This document shows positions 27,106 to 35,528 of a DNA stretch of 64,000 nucleotides, piece after piece. A program made the position numbers and the translations under genes. The stretch comes from Pseudomonadota bacterium (lineage in GTDB: Bacteria; Desulfobacterota; Desulfobulbia; Desulfobulbales; Desulfocapsaceae), in contig JAHIUA010000036.1 of NCBI GenBank assembly GCA_018817385.1, positions 20,980-84,979 of the forward strand. The letters are read 5' to 3'. Numbering within the stretch: the first letter of the stretch is position 1; every line of letters begins with the position of its first letter. The notes under the pieces were generated by a model. The model saw only the letters and a list, made by a program, of their open reading frames with translations, made no database searches and was not told where the DNA came from.

Positions 27106-27456
27106 ATGAAGAAAATTTTACTTGTTGACGATGAAGAAGGTATCCAGATGCTCTATCGAGAGGAGCTGGAAGAAGAGGGATATGAGGTGATTTCTGCCTA
27201 CACCGGTGAGGAGGGCCTTGAAAAATTCAAGGCTGAGTCCCCGGATCTCGTTATTCTTGATATTCAAATGCCCGGGATCAACGGAATAGAAACCCTGCGG
27301 CAGATGAAGATGGAAAACCCGAAGCTTCCTGTCATACTCAGTTCTGCCTATAATGAGTATAAGCAGGATCTCGGCGCCTGGGCTTCTGATGAGTATGTGG
27401 TCAAATCATCCAACATCAATGAGTTGAAACAAGCTGTTCGCAAACATCTGGCATAG
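27106..27456 (+). CDS. Single-domain (CheY-like) response regulator
   Basis: 116 aa, a receiver domain only. Acidic pocket DDEE near the N-terminus, phospho-acceptor Asp in VILDIQMPGING (~52), the Ser switch (VILSSAY) and the Lys in YVVKSSN are all present. With no output domain it must act through protein contact, or as a phosphate relay. No histidine kinase is nearby. It starts 8 bases after galT with a GAGGG site, so it is likely in the same transcript. Confidence 0.92.
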   Translation: MKKILLVDDEEGIQMLYREELEEEGYEVISAYTGEEGLEKFKAESPDLVILDIQMPGINGIETLRQMKMENPKLPVILSSAYNEYKQDLGAWASDEYVVKSSNINELKQAVRKHLA

Positions 27457-27641
27457 TCATCTGACATTGTCCAGACTTTTGTGATCCGTTTCCAGGTCAA
27501 CGTCCAGCGCTTTTCTGAAAAGGCTGAATTGAAGATGTTGATGCAGGGTTTCTCTGCTCTGGCTACCTTGTTGATTATTCTGGACAAAGGATGCATTTTG
27601 CCTAGCACTCACTCATTCTCCACATTCTCCCTATTCTCACT

Positions 27642-28370
27642 ATGAAAGACATCCAGAACCAGGAGGACCACCGGCGTATTAATATCAAGAAGGTGGGGGT
27701 CAAGACCATTTCCTATCCTATCACTGTCCTTGATAAGGCCCGCTCGAAGCAGCACACCATAGCGACTGTTAATATGTATGTAAATCTGCCTCATCATTTC
27801 AAGGGCACCCATATGAGCCGGTTTGTTGAGATTCTTAACCGTTTTCATGGAGCCATTGATATCAGCAACTTCCATTATATATTGGAGGAGATGAAGGATA
27901 AACTTGAGGCAGAGGCGGCCCATATCGAGATGTCTTTTGCCTATTTTCTCCCTGCCAAGGAAGGTCTTGAAACTCTGAAGAGCAGTCGTTATGAATGCAG
28001 TATGCATGGTTCTTTGGAAGAAGCTAATGAGCTTGAAGTTCAGGTTATTGTTCCTGTCTCTCTTCCTCTTGCGGAAAAGAGAGGACAGGGGCTGCCTCGT
28101 TCTCTCGGAGATTGGGGGCGAGCTCTGGTATCTGTTAAGTTTAGAAACTTTCTCTGGATTGAGGACCTGATTTTTCTCATTAAAGACGCCATTGACTGGG
28201 AACAGCACAACGTACCCAGCCATGGAGAGAATAGCCTTTCTGTGGAATCCCTCATTCGTAGAATTGCCAAGAGCCTGAAGGAAGAGGAGACCATCAAGTG
28301 GTTTTCTGTGAAAGTTGAAAATCTTGCTGAGGGATATTCAACCTTTGCCATTATGGAGTCTGGCTCATAA
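27642..28370 (+). CDS. FolE2-family (GTP cyclohydrolase IB) protein lacking canonical metal ligands
   Basis: 242 aa. The N-terminal half is a clear FolE2 match (DIQNQEDHRRINIKKVGVK, NLPHHFKGTHMSRFVEIL). FolE2 normally makes dihydroneopterin triphosphate from GTP. But the LCPCSKxIS...GAHNQR segment, which holds a Cys and a His metal ligand, is replaced here by VPVSLPLAEKRGQGLPRSL and GDWGRA. The C-terminal ESIHxHxA ligands are replaced by ENLAEGYSTFA. Only the Glu of WIEDL remains. It may be an inactive or re-purposed paralog. It is alone between the receiver gene and glyS, with a 185-base gap upstream, and no clear ribosome site. Confidence 0.85.
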   Translation: MKDIQNQEDHRRINIKKVGVKTISYPITVLDKARSKQHTIATVNMYVNLPHHFKGTHMSRFVEILNRFHGAIDISNFHYILEEMKDKLEAEAAHIEMSFAYFLPAKEGLETLKSSRYECSMHGSLEEANELEVQVIVPVSLPLAEKRGQGLPRSLGDWGRALVSVKFRNFLWIEDLIFLIKDAIDWEQHNVPSHGENSLSVESLIRRIAKSLKEEETIKWFSVKVENLAEGYSTFAIMESGS

Positions 28371-28469
28371 GAGAAAGAATACAGGATTGAATAGAGGGTA
28401 CCTCAACTAATATCGCCGCCAAGTTTAGCCTGGCTACACTTTTCTTTATAACATCTAATTGATACCATT

Positions 28470-30545
28470 ATGTCTGAACTACTTTTTGAGATTGGAACTG
28501 AAGAACTTCCTGCAGGGTTTCAGAAACCGGCACTTGACCAACTAAAGTCGAACTTTATCAGTCGTGCAAAAGAGCTTGATCTGAGCCATGGTTCTGTTGT
28601 GACCATTGGGACTCCCCGTCGCCTGGCCCTGTTGGTTGAAGAGCTAGCTGACAGGCAACCGGATTCTCGTGAAGAGGTCATGGGGCCATCAAAAAAGGCC
28701 GGATTTGATAAAGAGGGAAAGCCAACCAAGGCTGCCATGGGTTTTGCCCGTTCCAAAGGGGCGGAAGTTTCTCAACTGCAGATCGTAAATACAGAAAAAG
28801 GGGAATACCTGATGCTCGTTCAAGAGCGTAAGGGGGTGGCCACGGCAGAACTGTTGCCTGGACTTCTGACAGACTTGATGCAAGGTTTCTCTTTTGCCAA
28901 GTCCATGCATTGGGGCGCCCAAACCTATACCTTTGCCCGGCCTATCCAGTGGATTGTCGCCCTCTATGAGAGAGAGGTTATACCGTTTGTCTATCAAGGG
29001 ATGAGTGCAGGCAGGGTCACCAGAGGTCACCGTTTTATGGCAAATGGCGCCCTTGAGATAAAAGGAATCGCAGAGTATCGCCAATGTCTTCAGGATGCGC
29101 ATGTTTTGGTAGATCCTGAAGAGCGTCGGAGAGCCGTATTGGTAGAGATAGAAAAGGCTGCGGCGGCTCGTCTGGACCCGGCCCATGCACATGTCGCTGT
29201 TGATGAAGACCTTGTCGAGACGGTATGTAACCTGGTGGAGCAACCCTTTGGAGTCTGTGGCAGTTTCGATGAGCGCTTTCTCCAGCTTCCCGATGAGGCC
29301 CTCATCACCTCTATGCGTGAGCATCAAAAATATTTTCCTGTTGTGGATAATGATGAGAAACTGCTCCCCTACTTTGTGGCTGTCAATAATACCAAAGTGA
29401 AGGATCTGGCCCTGACTCGAACCGGCCATGAACGAGTTCTGAGAGCACGGCTGGAAGATGCCTATTTCTTTTTTGGTGCAGATAAAAAGACCAAACTTGA
29501 TGATCGATATGAGGCTCTTACCGGTATCATTTTTCAGGCAAAACTGGGGACTATGCTTGAAAAAAGCGAGCGTATTATTAAGTTGGCCAGGCTGCTCGCA
29601 GAGAAATTTATCCCTGAAGCCGTTGCTGAGGCCTGCCGGGCGGCACGTTTGTGTAAAACAGACCTGTTAACCGATATGGTAGGCGAATTTCCTTCTCTGC
29701 AAGGGAATATGGGCTGTGCCTATGCCCTCCATGACGGAGAATCTTCGGCCGTGGCCCAGGCCATCCATGAACATTATCTCCCTAAAAGGGCGGGAGCGGA
29801 ACTCCCCTCTTCTGCCCTGGGCGCAGTTGTTGGCCTCGCCGATCGAGTCGATACGCTGTGCGGTTGTTTCGGCATCGGACAAGTCCCTACTGGTACAACT
29901 GATCCTTTTGGCCTGCGCAGGATAGCCCTGGCCATCCTCCATATCCTCGAACATTTTGACTGGAGTCTTTCTCTGCGCGAGGTGGTGCATAAATCGCTCT
30001 CCCTTTACGGTGATAAGGTCAATGGCAGCAGTGATACTGTGGAACAGGTGCTTGCCTTCATTCGTGGTCGTTTTGTCAATGATCAGCTTGCTGCAGGAGT
30101 GGATGGAGAAGCCGTGGAGGCTGTGACTTCGGTTCATTTTGATGATGTGAACGATTCACTGCAGAAAATACAGTCTCTGGTCGAGATCCGCGGTGAGGAG
30201 GCTTTTTCTCTGCTGGCTGCCTCTTTTAAACGTATTCGCAATATCATCAAAGAGAATACCGAGACAGCGGTGGATGATTTGCTCCTCAAGGAACCTGCAG
30301 AAAAAGAGCTGGCAGCTGTCTGTAAGGATGTCTCTGCTGCGGTTCTTCCTCTCCTTGAGAAACGCGATTACAGTGGAGCACTTTCAGCCATGTTGGCTCT
30401 CAAGGGTCCGGTGGATGCCTTTTTTAATGAGGTAATGGTTATGGACGAGGACCCTGCAGTACGGGCCAATCGACTGAATCTTCTCACCGCAATTTCAACC
30501 CTTTTTCTCAGGGTAGGGGATATTTCAAAGATGCAGAGGAGTTGA
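28470..30545 (+). CDS. glyS: Glycyl-tRNA synthetase, beta subunit
   Basis: 691 aa, normal length for the beta chain of the alpha2-beta2 bacterial enzyme. Starts MSELLFEIGTEELPAGF, then TPRRLALLVEEL, an EVMGPSKKAGFD stretch, and MREHQKYFPV in the HD-like central part. The C-terminal portion contains the anticodon-binding DALR-like helix bundle. The beta subunit needs GlyQ (alpha, catalytic). GlyQ is usually encoded just upstream, but here the upstream gene is the FolE2-like one, so glyQ must lie elsewhere. YceH follows after 16 bases. Confidence 0.97.
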   Translation: MSELLFEIGTEELPAGFQKPALDQLKSNFISRAKELDLSHGSVVTIGTPRRLALLVEELADRQPDSREEVMGPSKKAGFDKEGKPTKAAMGFARSKGAEVSQLQIVNTEKGEYLMLVQERKGVATAELLPGLLTDLMQGFSFAKSMHWGAQTYTFARPIQWIVALYEREVIPFVYQGMSAGRVTRGHRFMANGALEIKGIAEYRQCLQDAHVLVDPEERRRAVLVEIEKAAAARLDPAHAHVAVDEDLVETVCNLVEQPFGVCGSFDERFLQLPDEALITSMREHQKYFPVVDNDEKLLPYFVAVNNTKVKDLALTRTGHERVLRARLEDAYFFFGADKKTKLDDRYEALTGIIFQAKLGTMLEKSERIIKLARLLAEKFIPEAVAEACRAARLCKTDLLTDMVGEFPSLQGNMGCAYALHDGESSAVAQAIHEHYLPKRAGAELPSSALGAVVGLADRVDTLCGCFGIGQVPTGTTDPFGLRRIALAILHILEHFDWSLSLREVVHKSLSLYGDKVNGSSDTVEQVLAFIRGRFVNDQLAAGVDGEAVEAVTSVHFDDVNDSLQKIQSLVEIRGEEAFSLLAASFKRIRNIIKENTETAVDDLLLKEPAEKELAAVCKDVSAAVLPLLEKRDYSGALSAMLALKGPVDAFFNEVMVMDEDPAVRANRLNLLTAISTLFLRVGDISKMQRS

Positions 30546-30561
30546 GAGGGAGAATATTGTG

Positions 30562-31242
30562 ATGGATTTATTACTCCTTGATGCCGAGCAACGGGTACTT
30601 GGGGCCTTGTTGGAAAAAGAGCTGACGACTCCCGAATATTACCCTCTTTCTCTCAACAGTCTGGTAAGTGCCTGTAACCAGAAATCGAGTCGTGATCCAG
30701 TGGTGGAATATGATGACACTACTGTTCTGAGAGTTCTTACTGAATTGAAGGGCCGCTCCTTTGTCCGCTCCACCCATTTGGGAAGGGTGGTCAAATATGA
30801 GCAGTGTTTTACAGATCGTTTTAATCTCTTACGGGCGGAATCCGCATTGCTTGCCGTTCTCCTCCTCCGAGGTCCGCAGACTCCGGGAGAATTGCGGAGC
30901 CGGACCAGCCGCATGGCTTCTTTTGACAGTACAGAAATTCTCCAGGAGCGCCTGGAAGTTCTGGTTGATGCCGGATTGATTCAACGATTATCCCGGCAAC
31001 CAGGACAGAAAGAGAGTCGTTATTGTCATCTCCTTGGTGGTGAGCCAGAAACGAGTTCTTCCTTGCCGGAAGGTCCGGGAGCAACTGTGGTGTTGCGACG
31101 TTCATCTCCGAGGTCGTCGCCCACAGAAGCAGAGACATTAGAGGGGAGAGTCAAAATACTGGAAGACACGGTCCAGAGCCTGGAAGATGCAATGAAGCAG
31201 CTGCAGAGTGATCTGCTTCGTTTTCGGGAAGAATTTGACTAA
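30562..31242 (+). CDS. yceH: YceH-family protein (DUF480), winged-helix fold
   Basis: 226 aa from the ATG at 30562; the GTG at 30559 could also be used. GGGAG lies about 9 bases upstream. The start (LLLDAEQRVLGALLEKELTTPEYYPLSLNSLVSACNQKSSRDP) is the YceH signature. Two winged-helix domains follow, with VLRVLTELKGRSFVR and LLLRGPQTPGELRSR. A C-terminal coiled-coil tail (LEGRVKILEDTVQSLEDAMKQL) is present. The function is not established; a regulatory role is supposed from the fold. It shares a likely transcript with glyS. Confidence 0.9.
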   Translation: MDLLLLDAEQRVLGALLEKELTTPEYYPLSLNSLVSACNQKSSRDPVVEYDDTTVLRVLTELKGRSFVRSTHLGRVVKYEQCFTDRFNLLRAESALLAVLLLRGPQTPGELRSRTSRMASFDSTEILQERLEVLVDAGLIQRLSRQPGQKESRYCHLLGGEPETSSSLPEGPGATVVLRRSSPRSSPTEAETLEGRVKILEDTVQSLEDAMKQLQSDLLRFREEFD

Positions 31243-31251
31243 TATTTCTCT

Positions 31252-31402
31252 ACCTGTTCAGGTCATGGTCAAATTTATGGCAAACAACCGCTCTGTAACT
31301 GATTACCAGTCTATTATAATTCGTTCAGTCCGGACTTCGAAGCATACGAATGCTATTTCGAGAAGACCTGAATGGACGAAGAGGCAGTGCTGCTGAACAG
31401 GT
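31252..31402. repeat. 10-bp inverted repeat spanning the yceH downstream gap
   Basis: ACCTGTTCAG (31252-31261) and CTGAACAGGT (31393-31402) are perfect inverted copies 151 bp end to end. The interior holds an AAGCAT/ATGCTT-like hairpin and a 43-codon open frame without a ribosome site. It may be chance or a degraded small element. Confidence 0.35.
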
Positions 31403-31432
31403 TTCATTTTTTTAAGCTGGCGCTATAAAAAG

Positions 31433-31474
31433 AAAAAGGGCTCGTCTTTACCATGTAAAGACGAGCCCTTTTTT
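31433..31474. terminator. Bidirectional terminator between yceH and cytochrome c3
   Basis: AAAAAGGGCTCGTCTTTAC pairs with GTAAAGACGAGCCCTTTTT, a perfect 18-19-bp stem with a 3-base loop. A and T runs at both sides let it serve both converging genes. Confidence 0.92.
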
Positions 31475-31516
31475 GCTCATGTGACGCTAGACTAGATGTA
31501 ACGCCTTTACCCTAGA

Positions 31517-31930
31517 CTATTCACTCTTTTTGGGATGACATGCTTCACATTTCTTTTTATCTACTTCTGGTGCATTCTCTTTGTGACATCCCTTGCAGTT
31601 CGCGTGGCCTGCGTCTTTGAAGGTTTTCAGTTTGTCTGGCATACCAGCAGCTTTGTTGTGGCAGGACTCACATTTCTCAATCTTCATGTCATCGGTGTAG
31701 GCAACTTGTTTGCCCTCGGCATCTTGTCCATGATGGCAGTCAGCGCAGGTCAGGGTTTCCTGATGCTTGGCATGCGGAAAGACGGCAGGCTTTGCCTTTT
31801 TGGCCGGATCAATGGTGGATTCAAGGATTAAGTCTGCACCACCCTTGTCTACTTCAGCAATGGCAGCTCCGGTAAAACAGAGTCCAAATACCATGGCAGT
31901 TGCTACAGCGAACGTTGAAATCTTCCTCAT
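31517..31930 (-). CDS. Periplasmic tetraheme cytochrome c3 (class III)
   Basis: 137 aa. A signal peptide ends near AIA-E (residue 25). Four CxxCH haem sites are at 62-66 (CADCH), 87-91 (CESCH), 112-116 (CKGCH) and 128-132 (CEACH). The protein has exactly eight histidines: four proximal, and H53, H56, H67 and H109, which fit the bis-His coordination of cytochrome c3. It shuttles electrons between periplasmic hydrogenases or formate dehydrogenases and membrane complexes. Strong AAGGAGGAG ribosome site, near-ideal promoter, and an adjacent cytochrome c maturation pair fit high expression. Confidence 0.95.
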   Translation of the reverse strand: MRKISTFAVATAMVFGLCFTGAAIAEVDKGGADLILESTIDPAKKAKPAVFPHAKHQETLTCADCHHGQDAEGKQVAYTDDMKIEKCESCHNKAAGMPDKLKTFKDAGHANCKGCHKENAPEVDKKKCEACHPKKSE

Positions 31931-31944
31931 TTTTTTCTCCTCCT

Positions 31945-31960
31945 TTTGTTGATTAACAAA
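31945..31960 (-). promoter_or_regulatory. Possible operator in the cytochrome c3 leader
   Basis: TTTGTT-gatt-AACAAA is a perfect 6-bp inverted repeat between the predicted transcription start and the ribosome site. It resembles half-sites of the redox regulator Rex (TTGTTAA...TTAACAA) but with a shorter spacing. The regulator is not identifiable. Confidence 0.35.
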
Positions 31961-31996
31961 CAGCTTGAGCTGAATGACTATTCACTCAAATTTGTT

Positions 31997-32025
31997 TCTA
32001 TACCTTTTTTGCGCAGGTTTGTCAA
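31997..32025 (-). promoter_or_regulatory. Promoter of the cytochrome c3 gene
   Basis: On the minus strand, TTGACA (32025-32020), a 17-base spacer and TATAGA (32002-31997). The -35 is perfect and the -10 is 5 of 6. It lies about 67 bases before the start codon. Confidence 0.82.
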
Positions 32026-32035
32026 GAAACCAACA

Positions 32036-32890
32036 TCAACTAGAACCATAACTGTGCAGGCCGGAAAGCAGAAAGTTCACACCGTAGTAGGTGAAGATAA
32101 CGGAGATAAATCCAAAAATAGCCAGCCAGGCAATTCGTGTTCCTCCCCAGCCCCGGGTGTAACGGGCATGGAGGGTGATGGCATAGATGAACCAGGTGAT
32201 GAGTGACCAGGTTTCCTTGGGATCCCAACTCCAGTAGGTACCCCAGGCAGAGTTGGCCCAGATGGCTCCGGTAATAATGCCCACCGAGAGCCAGAGAAAA
32301 CCGAAAACCATGGTTTTGTGAGTGATATCATCGAGAACTTTCAGGGCCGGCAAGGTACCAAGTATACTTTGGTCGTTGGTGGTTTGTCTGCTTTCACTCA
32401 TGTTTTTGATGAGATACATGACGCCCAGGCCTGCGGCTACGGCAAAGGCAGCGTAACCGATAAAGCAGGTGACTACGTGGGCTATAAGCCAGTTGGATTG
32501 CAGAGCGGGCACCAGCGGGTTGATTTCTTTGCTGAACTCTGTGGAAAATGAGGCATAGGCCATGGCGAGAAAGGCAAAAGGGACAGCAAAGGCACCGATA
32601 ATCCTGGTCTTGAATTTCCATTCGATAATGAGGTAGATGAGGATAATGGACCAGGCAAAAAAGATCAGGGATTCATACATGTTGGTCAGTGGAGCATGGC
32701 CGTATCCCATCTGGTAGGATTCTTGCCAACGGATAATGAGTCCTGCTGTCTGTACCAAAAAAGCGACAAGGGTAAAAACAGTGGCCACCGGCCCAAAGCG
32801 TTTGGCTTTAAAAATAAAGATTACAGCATAGAGGATGGTTGAAAAAAGATAGGTAAATGTCGTTATTCCTAATAATTGTGAGCTGTCCAT
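32036..32890 (-). CDS. ccsA: Cytochrome c biogenesis protein CcsA/ResC
   Basis: 284 aa, about eight transmembrane segments. The haem-handling WWD domain WGTYWSWDPKETWSLITWF (~218-236) is clear, as are flanking histidines (WLIAHVVTC, TLHARY). CcsA and ResB (Ccs1) together form the system II haem-export and c-type cytochrome ligation complex. A GGAG site lies 6 bases before the ATG. The gene is downstream of resB with a 175-bp gap, so they are probably one operon. Its natural client here is the cytochrome c3 encoded next. Confidence 0.95.
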   Translation of the reverse strand: MDSSQLLGITTFTYLFSTILYAVIFIFKAKRFGPVATVFTLVAFLVQTAGLIIRWQESYQMGYGHAPLTNMYESLIFFAWSIILIYLIIEWKFKTRIIGAFAVPFAFLAMAYASFSTEFSKEINPLVPALQSNWLIAHVVTCFIGYAAFAVAAGLGVMYLIKNMSESRQTTNDQSILGTLPALKVLDDITHKTMVFGFLWLSVGIITGAIWANSAWGTYWSWDPKETWSLITWFIYAITLHARYTRGWGGTRIAWLAIFGFISVIFTYYGVNFLLSGLHSYGSS

Positions 32891-32994
32891 GTCGAACTCC
32901 GTTTAGATTCTTACTCGGATGGGTTGAAAAATTATTTTTCAGAGTAATAATAGCTTGAAATCATAAAGTTACCTTCTGTCACCTCGTATCATAT

Positions 32995-33014
32995 ACCCCC
33001 TCAAGGGGGGACTG
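32995..33014. repeat. Short hairpin resembling the R1 core
   Basis: CCCCC-tcaa-GGGGG followed by GACTG between resB and ccsA. The CTCAAGGGGGGACTG portion equals the R1 centre, but the flanks do not match, so it may be a remnant or coincidence. Confidence 0.3.
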
Positions 33015-33065
33015 AAAAGAGTTTTTGTGGACTCGTGTCTTCTAAAGTGACAGGGGCGGCAGCTG

Positions 33066-34403
33066 TTACTGTTTGTCTTCTTTTCCAGTTTGGGCTGCAA
33101 GCTGTTCCGCAAGAATGGTAAAGGTTTTCTCGAAACCATTTTTGTTCTTGTTGGCACTTCCAGTCATCAAGACCGTAGTGGTGTCACCCCGGTTGTCAAG
33201 TATCAGCCAGATTCGGCGGTGGGACATGAAAAAAGCAATGAAAAGACCAAGTATCATCATGGTGCAGCCGAGATAGACAACCCATACACCAGGGTCCTTG
33301 GCGATCTGGAGACCGGTGGCGTACATCTGTTTCCCGGTAACGGTGTATTTTTTGTCCTGCCGTTCTACTGTCACCTGCGTATCGGCATCCAGCCAGAAGA
33401 TGGATGGAGGGCCCTGCTCGTCATCAAACCAGACCTTCATGCTGCTGACGGCTTGCCCCTTGGCCTGGGCATTGACAATACCGATTTTGGCACTGTGTGC
33501 TGTCAGATCCTGCGGCTTCTGAAAAGGAACAGCGACTGTCTCCCTGGCACCTGTTTGCTGGTCTGTGACGGTGAGCAGGAAATCATCGTAGCTTTGGTAG
33601 CTGGATTGGTAAAAGGTGATGCCCTTATAGGTCAGTGGGTCGTTGACGACGATCTGTTTTTCAAGGACTATCTGTCCCTTTTCGAGCACTGTGAGATGAG
33701 ATCGGTAGGCCTTAGGCATTCCGCTGTCATAAAAATCAATTCCAAAATGATCGCAACGTACCTCAAACCCCAGAGGAATGGACTCCTGGGTGTTAAAGGC
33801 ATAAATTTTGTTGGTGGATTTGGTTTCCGGGAGCATGACGGATCCCTTGAATCCATAGAGCTCACCGATGATGGCACCAAGAAAGATCATCAGGATAGAG
33901 GCATGAACAATGTATACACCGGTTCGGGTCATGGCTCCTTTTTGGGCAAAGAGGAGGAGGACATTGTCATGTTCGCGCTGTTTGGTCTTCCATCCCTTGG
34001 CTGCAAGAGACTGGCTGAGTTGGCCTGCAAGGGTGGTTTGGGCTATCGTGGAGGCCCAATTCCGGGACAGGTTCATTTTTTCCAGTCGAGAGAGGGCAGT
34101 GGCCAGGTTGTCTGCAGTGATCTGTCGCCAGACAGTAGGAAATCTGTTTATGGAACAGATAATCAGATTGACACTGAGAAGAGTAAGGAGGCCGAGAAAC
34201 CACCAGGAGTTATACATATCGGGAATAGAAAGGACCTGAAAGATGTTTGCGGTAGTTTCGCTGTAATTCTGGGCGTACCACTGGAAACTTTCTTTTTGAG
34301 GAATAACTGTTCCTATAATAGAGGTCACTGCAAGCAGGAAGAGGGTGAAAAGGGCGAGTTTAACAGACGAGAAAAAGGCTAAAATGGGATTTTTACTGTT
34401 CAT
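33066..34403 (-). CDS. resB: Cytochrome c biogenesis protein ResB/Ccs1
   Basis: 445 aa, similar to ResB. It has an N-terminal pair of transmembrane helices (LAFFSSVKLALFTLFLLAVTSIIGTVIPQ), and the SSVKLALFTL...IGTVIPQ block is typical. A third helix lies near 150-170 (VYIVHASILMIFLGAIIGELYG) with a His. A large periplasmic domain follows (~200-375), and a last helix at ~380-400 (VVYLGCTMMILGLFIAFFMSHRRIW). Partner of CcsA in haem delivery. A 430-aa antisense frame on the plus strand is a shadow. No clear ribosome site. Confidence 0.93.
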   Translation of the reverse strand: MNSKNPILAFFSSVKLALFTLFLLAVTSIIGTVIPQKESFQWYAQNYSETTANIFQVLSIPDMYNSWWFLGLLTLLSVNLIICSINRFPTVWRQITADNLATALSRLEKMNLSRNWASTIAQTTLAGQLSQSLAAKGWKTKQREHDNVLLLFAQKGAMTRTGVYIVHASILMIFLGAIIGELYGFKGSVMLPETKSTNKIYAFNTQESIPLGFEVRCDHFGIDFYDSGMPKAYRSHLTVLEKGQIVLEKQIVVNDPLTYKGITFYQSSYQSYDDFLLTVTDQQTGARETVAVPFQKPQDLTAHSAKIGIVNAQAKGQAVSSMKVWFDDEQGPPSIFWLDADTQVTVERQDKKYTVTGKQMYATGLQIAKDPGVWVVYLGCTMMILGLFIAFFMSHRRIWLILDNRGDTTTVLMTGSANKNKNGFEKTFTILAEQLAAQTGKEDKQ

Positions 34404-34844
34404 AGTTTGTGAGGGATAATGGTTGTTGTTATTGATAGTTTTCTATCGCATTTGAGTCTGAAAAGCAAGAGGTTTGTCAGGTATGTTCTTTTAAAAAGGA
34501 GTGAAAGACATTATTATAAAATTTGCTTATCCTACTCTGTGATAACAGTGACTGGAAGGAAAAAATAGATACATCTGTATCGAGATGGCAAAAACCTAAT
34601 CGTCATGATCCTGCCTGTCAATATAAGCTTTAATGAATATATTTCTCTAACTTTCGTCTCCCTGACCTGTTTTCTTGCAGCGGTCAAAGAGGAGGTCGGA
34701 TCCTTTGGAAAAGTCCTTGCCATTCCTGGAAAAAACAGGTATAAAAAGAAGTTTGTCGTTTGTCGATCAAAAAAACAAAGAAATTTTTTTATGATATCCG
34801 AAAGTTGTATAATCTTCGGAAGAAAACAATATCAGGAGTAAGTC
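34404..34844. other. Gap upstream of rpmB
   Basis: About 440 bases between resB and rpmB, divergent. A/T-rich with no supported gene or tRNA. A perfect TATAAT at 34808-34813 could be the -10 of rpmB, but it lies only ~30 bases before the start and has a poor -35. Confidence 0.4.
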
Positions 34845-35039
34845 ATGGCAAAAGTATGTCAGATTTGTGGAAAAGGGCCTGTTACAGGAAATAATGTCTC
34901 TCATGCCCACAATAAAACACGGCGTCGTTGGTTGCCAAATTTGAAGAGGGTTCGTATGCTTTCTGAGAACGGAAGTCGGGTAAGGGCACGTGTGTGTACC
35001 CGATGTATACGGTCTGGAGCAGTTGTTAAACCGGCCTGA
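34845..35039 (+). CDS. rpmB: Ribosomal protein bL28
   Basis: 64 aa. [33 protein letters not shown] is the L28 signature. Both zinc pairs are kept: C-x2-C at the N-terminus and CTRC near the C-terminus, so this is the zinc-binding (C+) form. AGGAGT lies 8 bases upstream. It stands alone, with a terminator-like hairpin downstream. Confidence 0.97.
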   Translation: MAKVCQICGKGPVTGNNVSHAHNKTRRRWLPNLKRVRMLSENGSRVRARVCTRCIRSGAVVKPA

Positions 35040-35073
35040 AGGTGTGTCGAGAAGGTGTAGAATGTGTATGAAA

Positions 35074-35111
35074 GGGTGAATCGGACCAGATCCGGATTGC
35101 CCTTTTTTTTT
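35074..35111 (+). terminator. Terminator after rpmB
   Basis: GGGTGAATCGGA and TCCGGATTGCCC form an imperfect stem (with three G-T pairs and one mismatch) around a 5-base loop, followed by eight or nine T residues. It ends just ahead of the next gene's ribosome site. Confidence 0.7.
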
Positions 35112-35124
35112 AAGGTAGTGAGAA

Positions 35125-35379
35125 ATGAGTGAAGAAGAAATTAAATTTTTGCCCTTTGCAGAAGCTGCTCGACTGGTTGCAGCCATCCAGGAAGAAGAAG
35201 ATATTCATCGCCATGACAAGCAAATATTGACCGTCTACAATCACGACGATCGTGAAATATGCTGGTTTGATTTTGAAGATTTGCAAGAGGCTGTAGGACC
35301 TGTCAATAAAGAACAGCAGAAGGAAGCTATTCAGGATTATATCTTACATCATATACCGGAATGGGCTTTGGATATTTGA
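35125..35379 (+). CDS. Hypothetical protein, 84 aa, acidic
   Basis: I do not recognise this family. The 84-aa acidic protein has an AAGGTAGTGAG ribosome-like site before the ATG. It has an N-terminal helix (FAEAARLVAAIQEEED), a central KQILTVYNHDDREICWFDFEDLQ portion and a hydrophobic end (ILHHIPEWALDI). No signal peptide or membrane segment. It sits after the rpmB terminator and before a hairpin at 35442-35469. It is likely real given length and ribosome site, but its role is unknown. Confidence 0.65.
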   Translation: MSEEEIKFLPFAEAARLVAAIQEEEDIHRHDKQILTVYNHDDREICWFDFEDLQEAVGPVNKEQQKEAIQDYILHHIPEWALDI

Positions 35380-35441
35380 GAAATTGAGGTTGTTCTGCCT
35401 CAATGCTCTTTCCTGAAAAGAACGAATGGCGATGGCAGTAG

Positions 35442-35469
35442 GAAGAAGTAAACAAGTGCTTACTTCTTC
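35442..35469 (+). terminator. Hairpin after the 84-aa gene
   Basis: GAAGAAGTAA and TTACTTCTTC form a perfect 10-bp stem with an 8-base loop between two converging genes. There is no T run, so it may be a weak terminator. Confidence 0.45.
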
Positions 35470-35528
35470 GACGATATTCCTCGGTGTCTGCGCTTCGCCG
35501 TTCGACATGTTCCTGTTCATATGTTTCG

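Noticed and set aside
31261-31395. 43-codon open frame after yceH
   Set aside because: No ribosome site and a low-complexity product; more likely part of the non-coding gap.
33090-34382. 430-aa plus-strand open frame
   Set aside because: It lies fully antisense to resB, has low-complexity shadow composition and no family signature.
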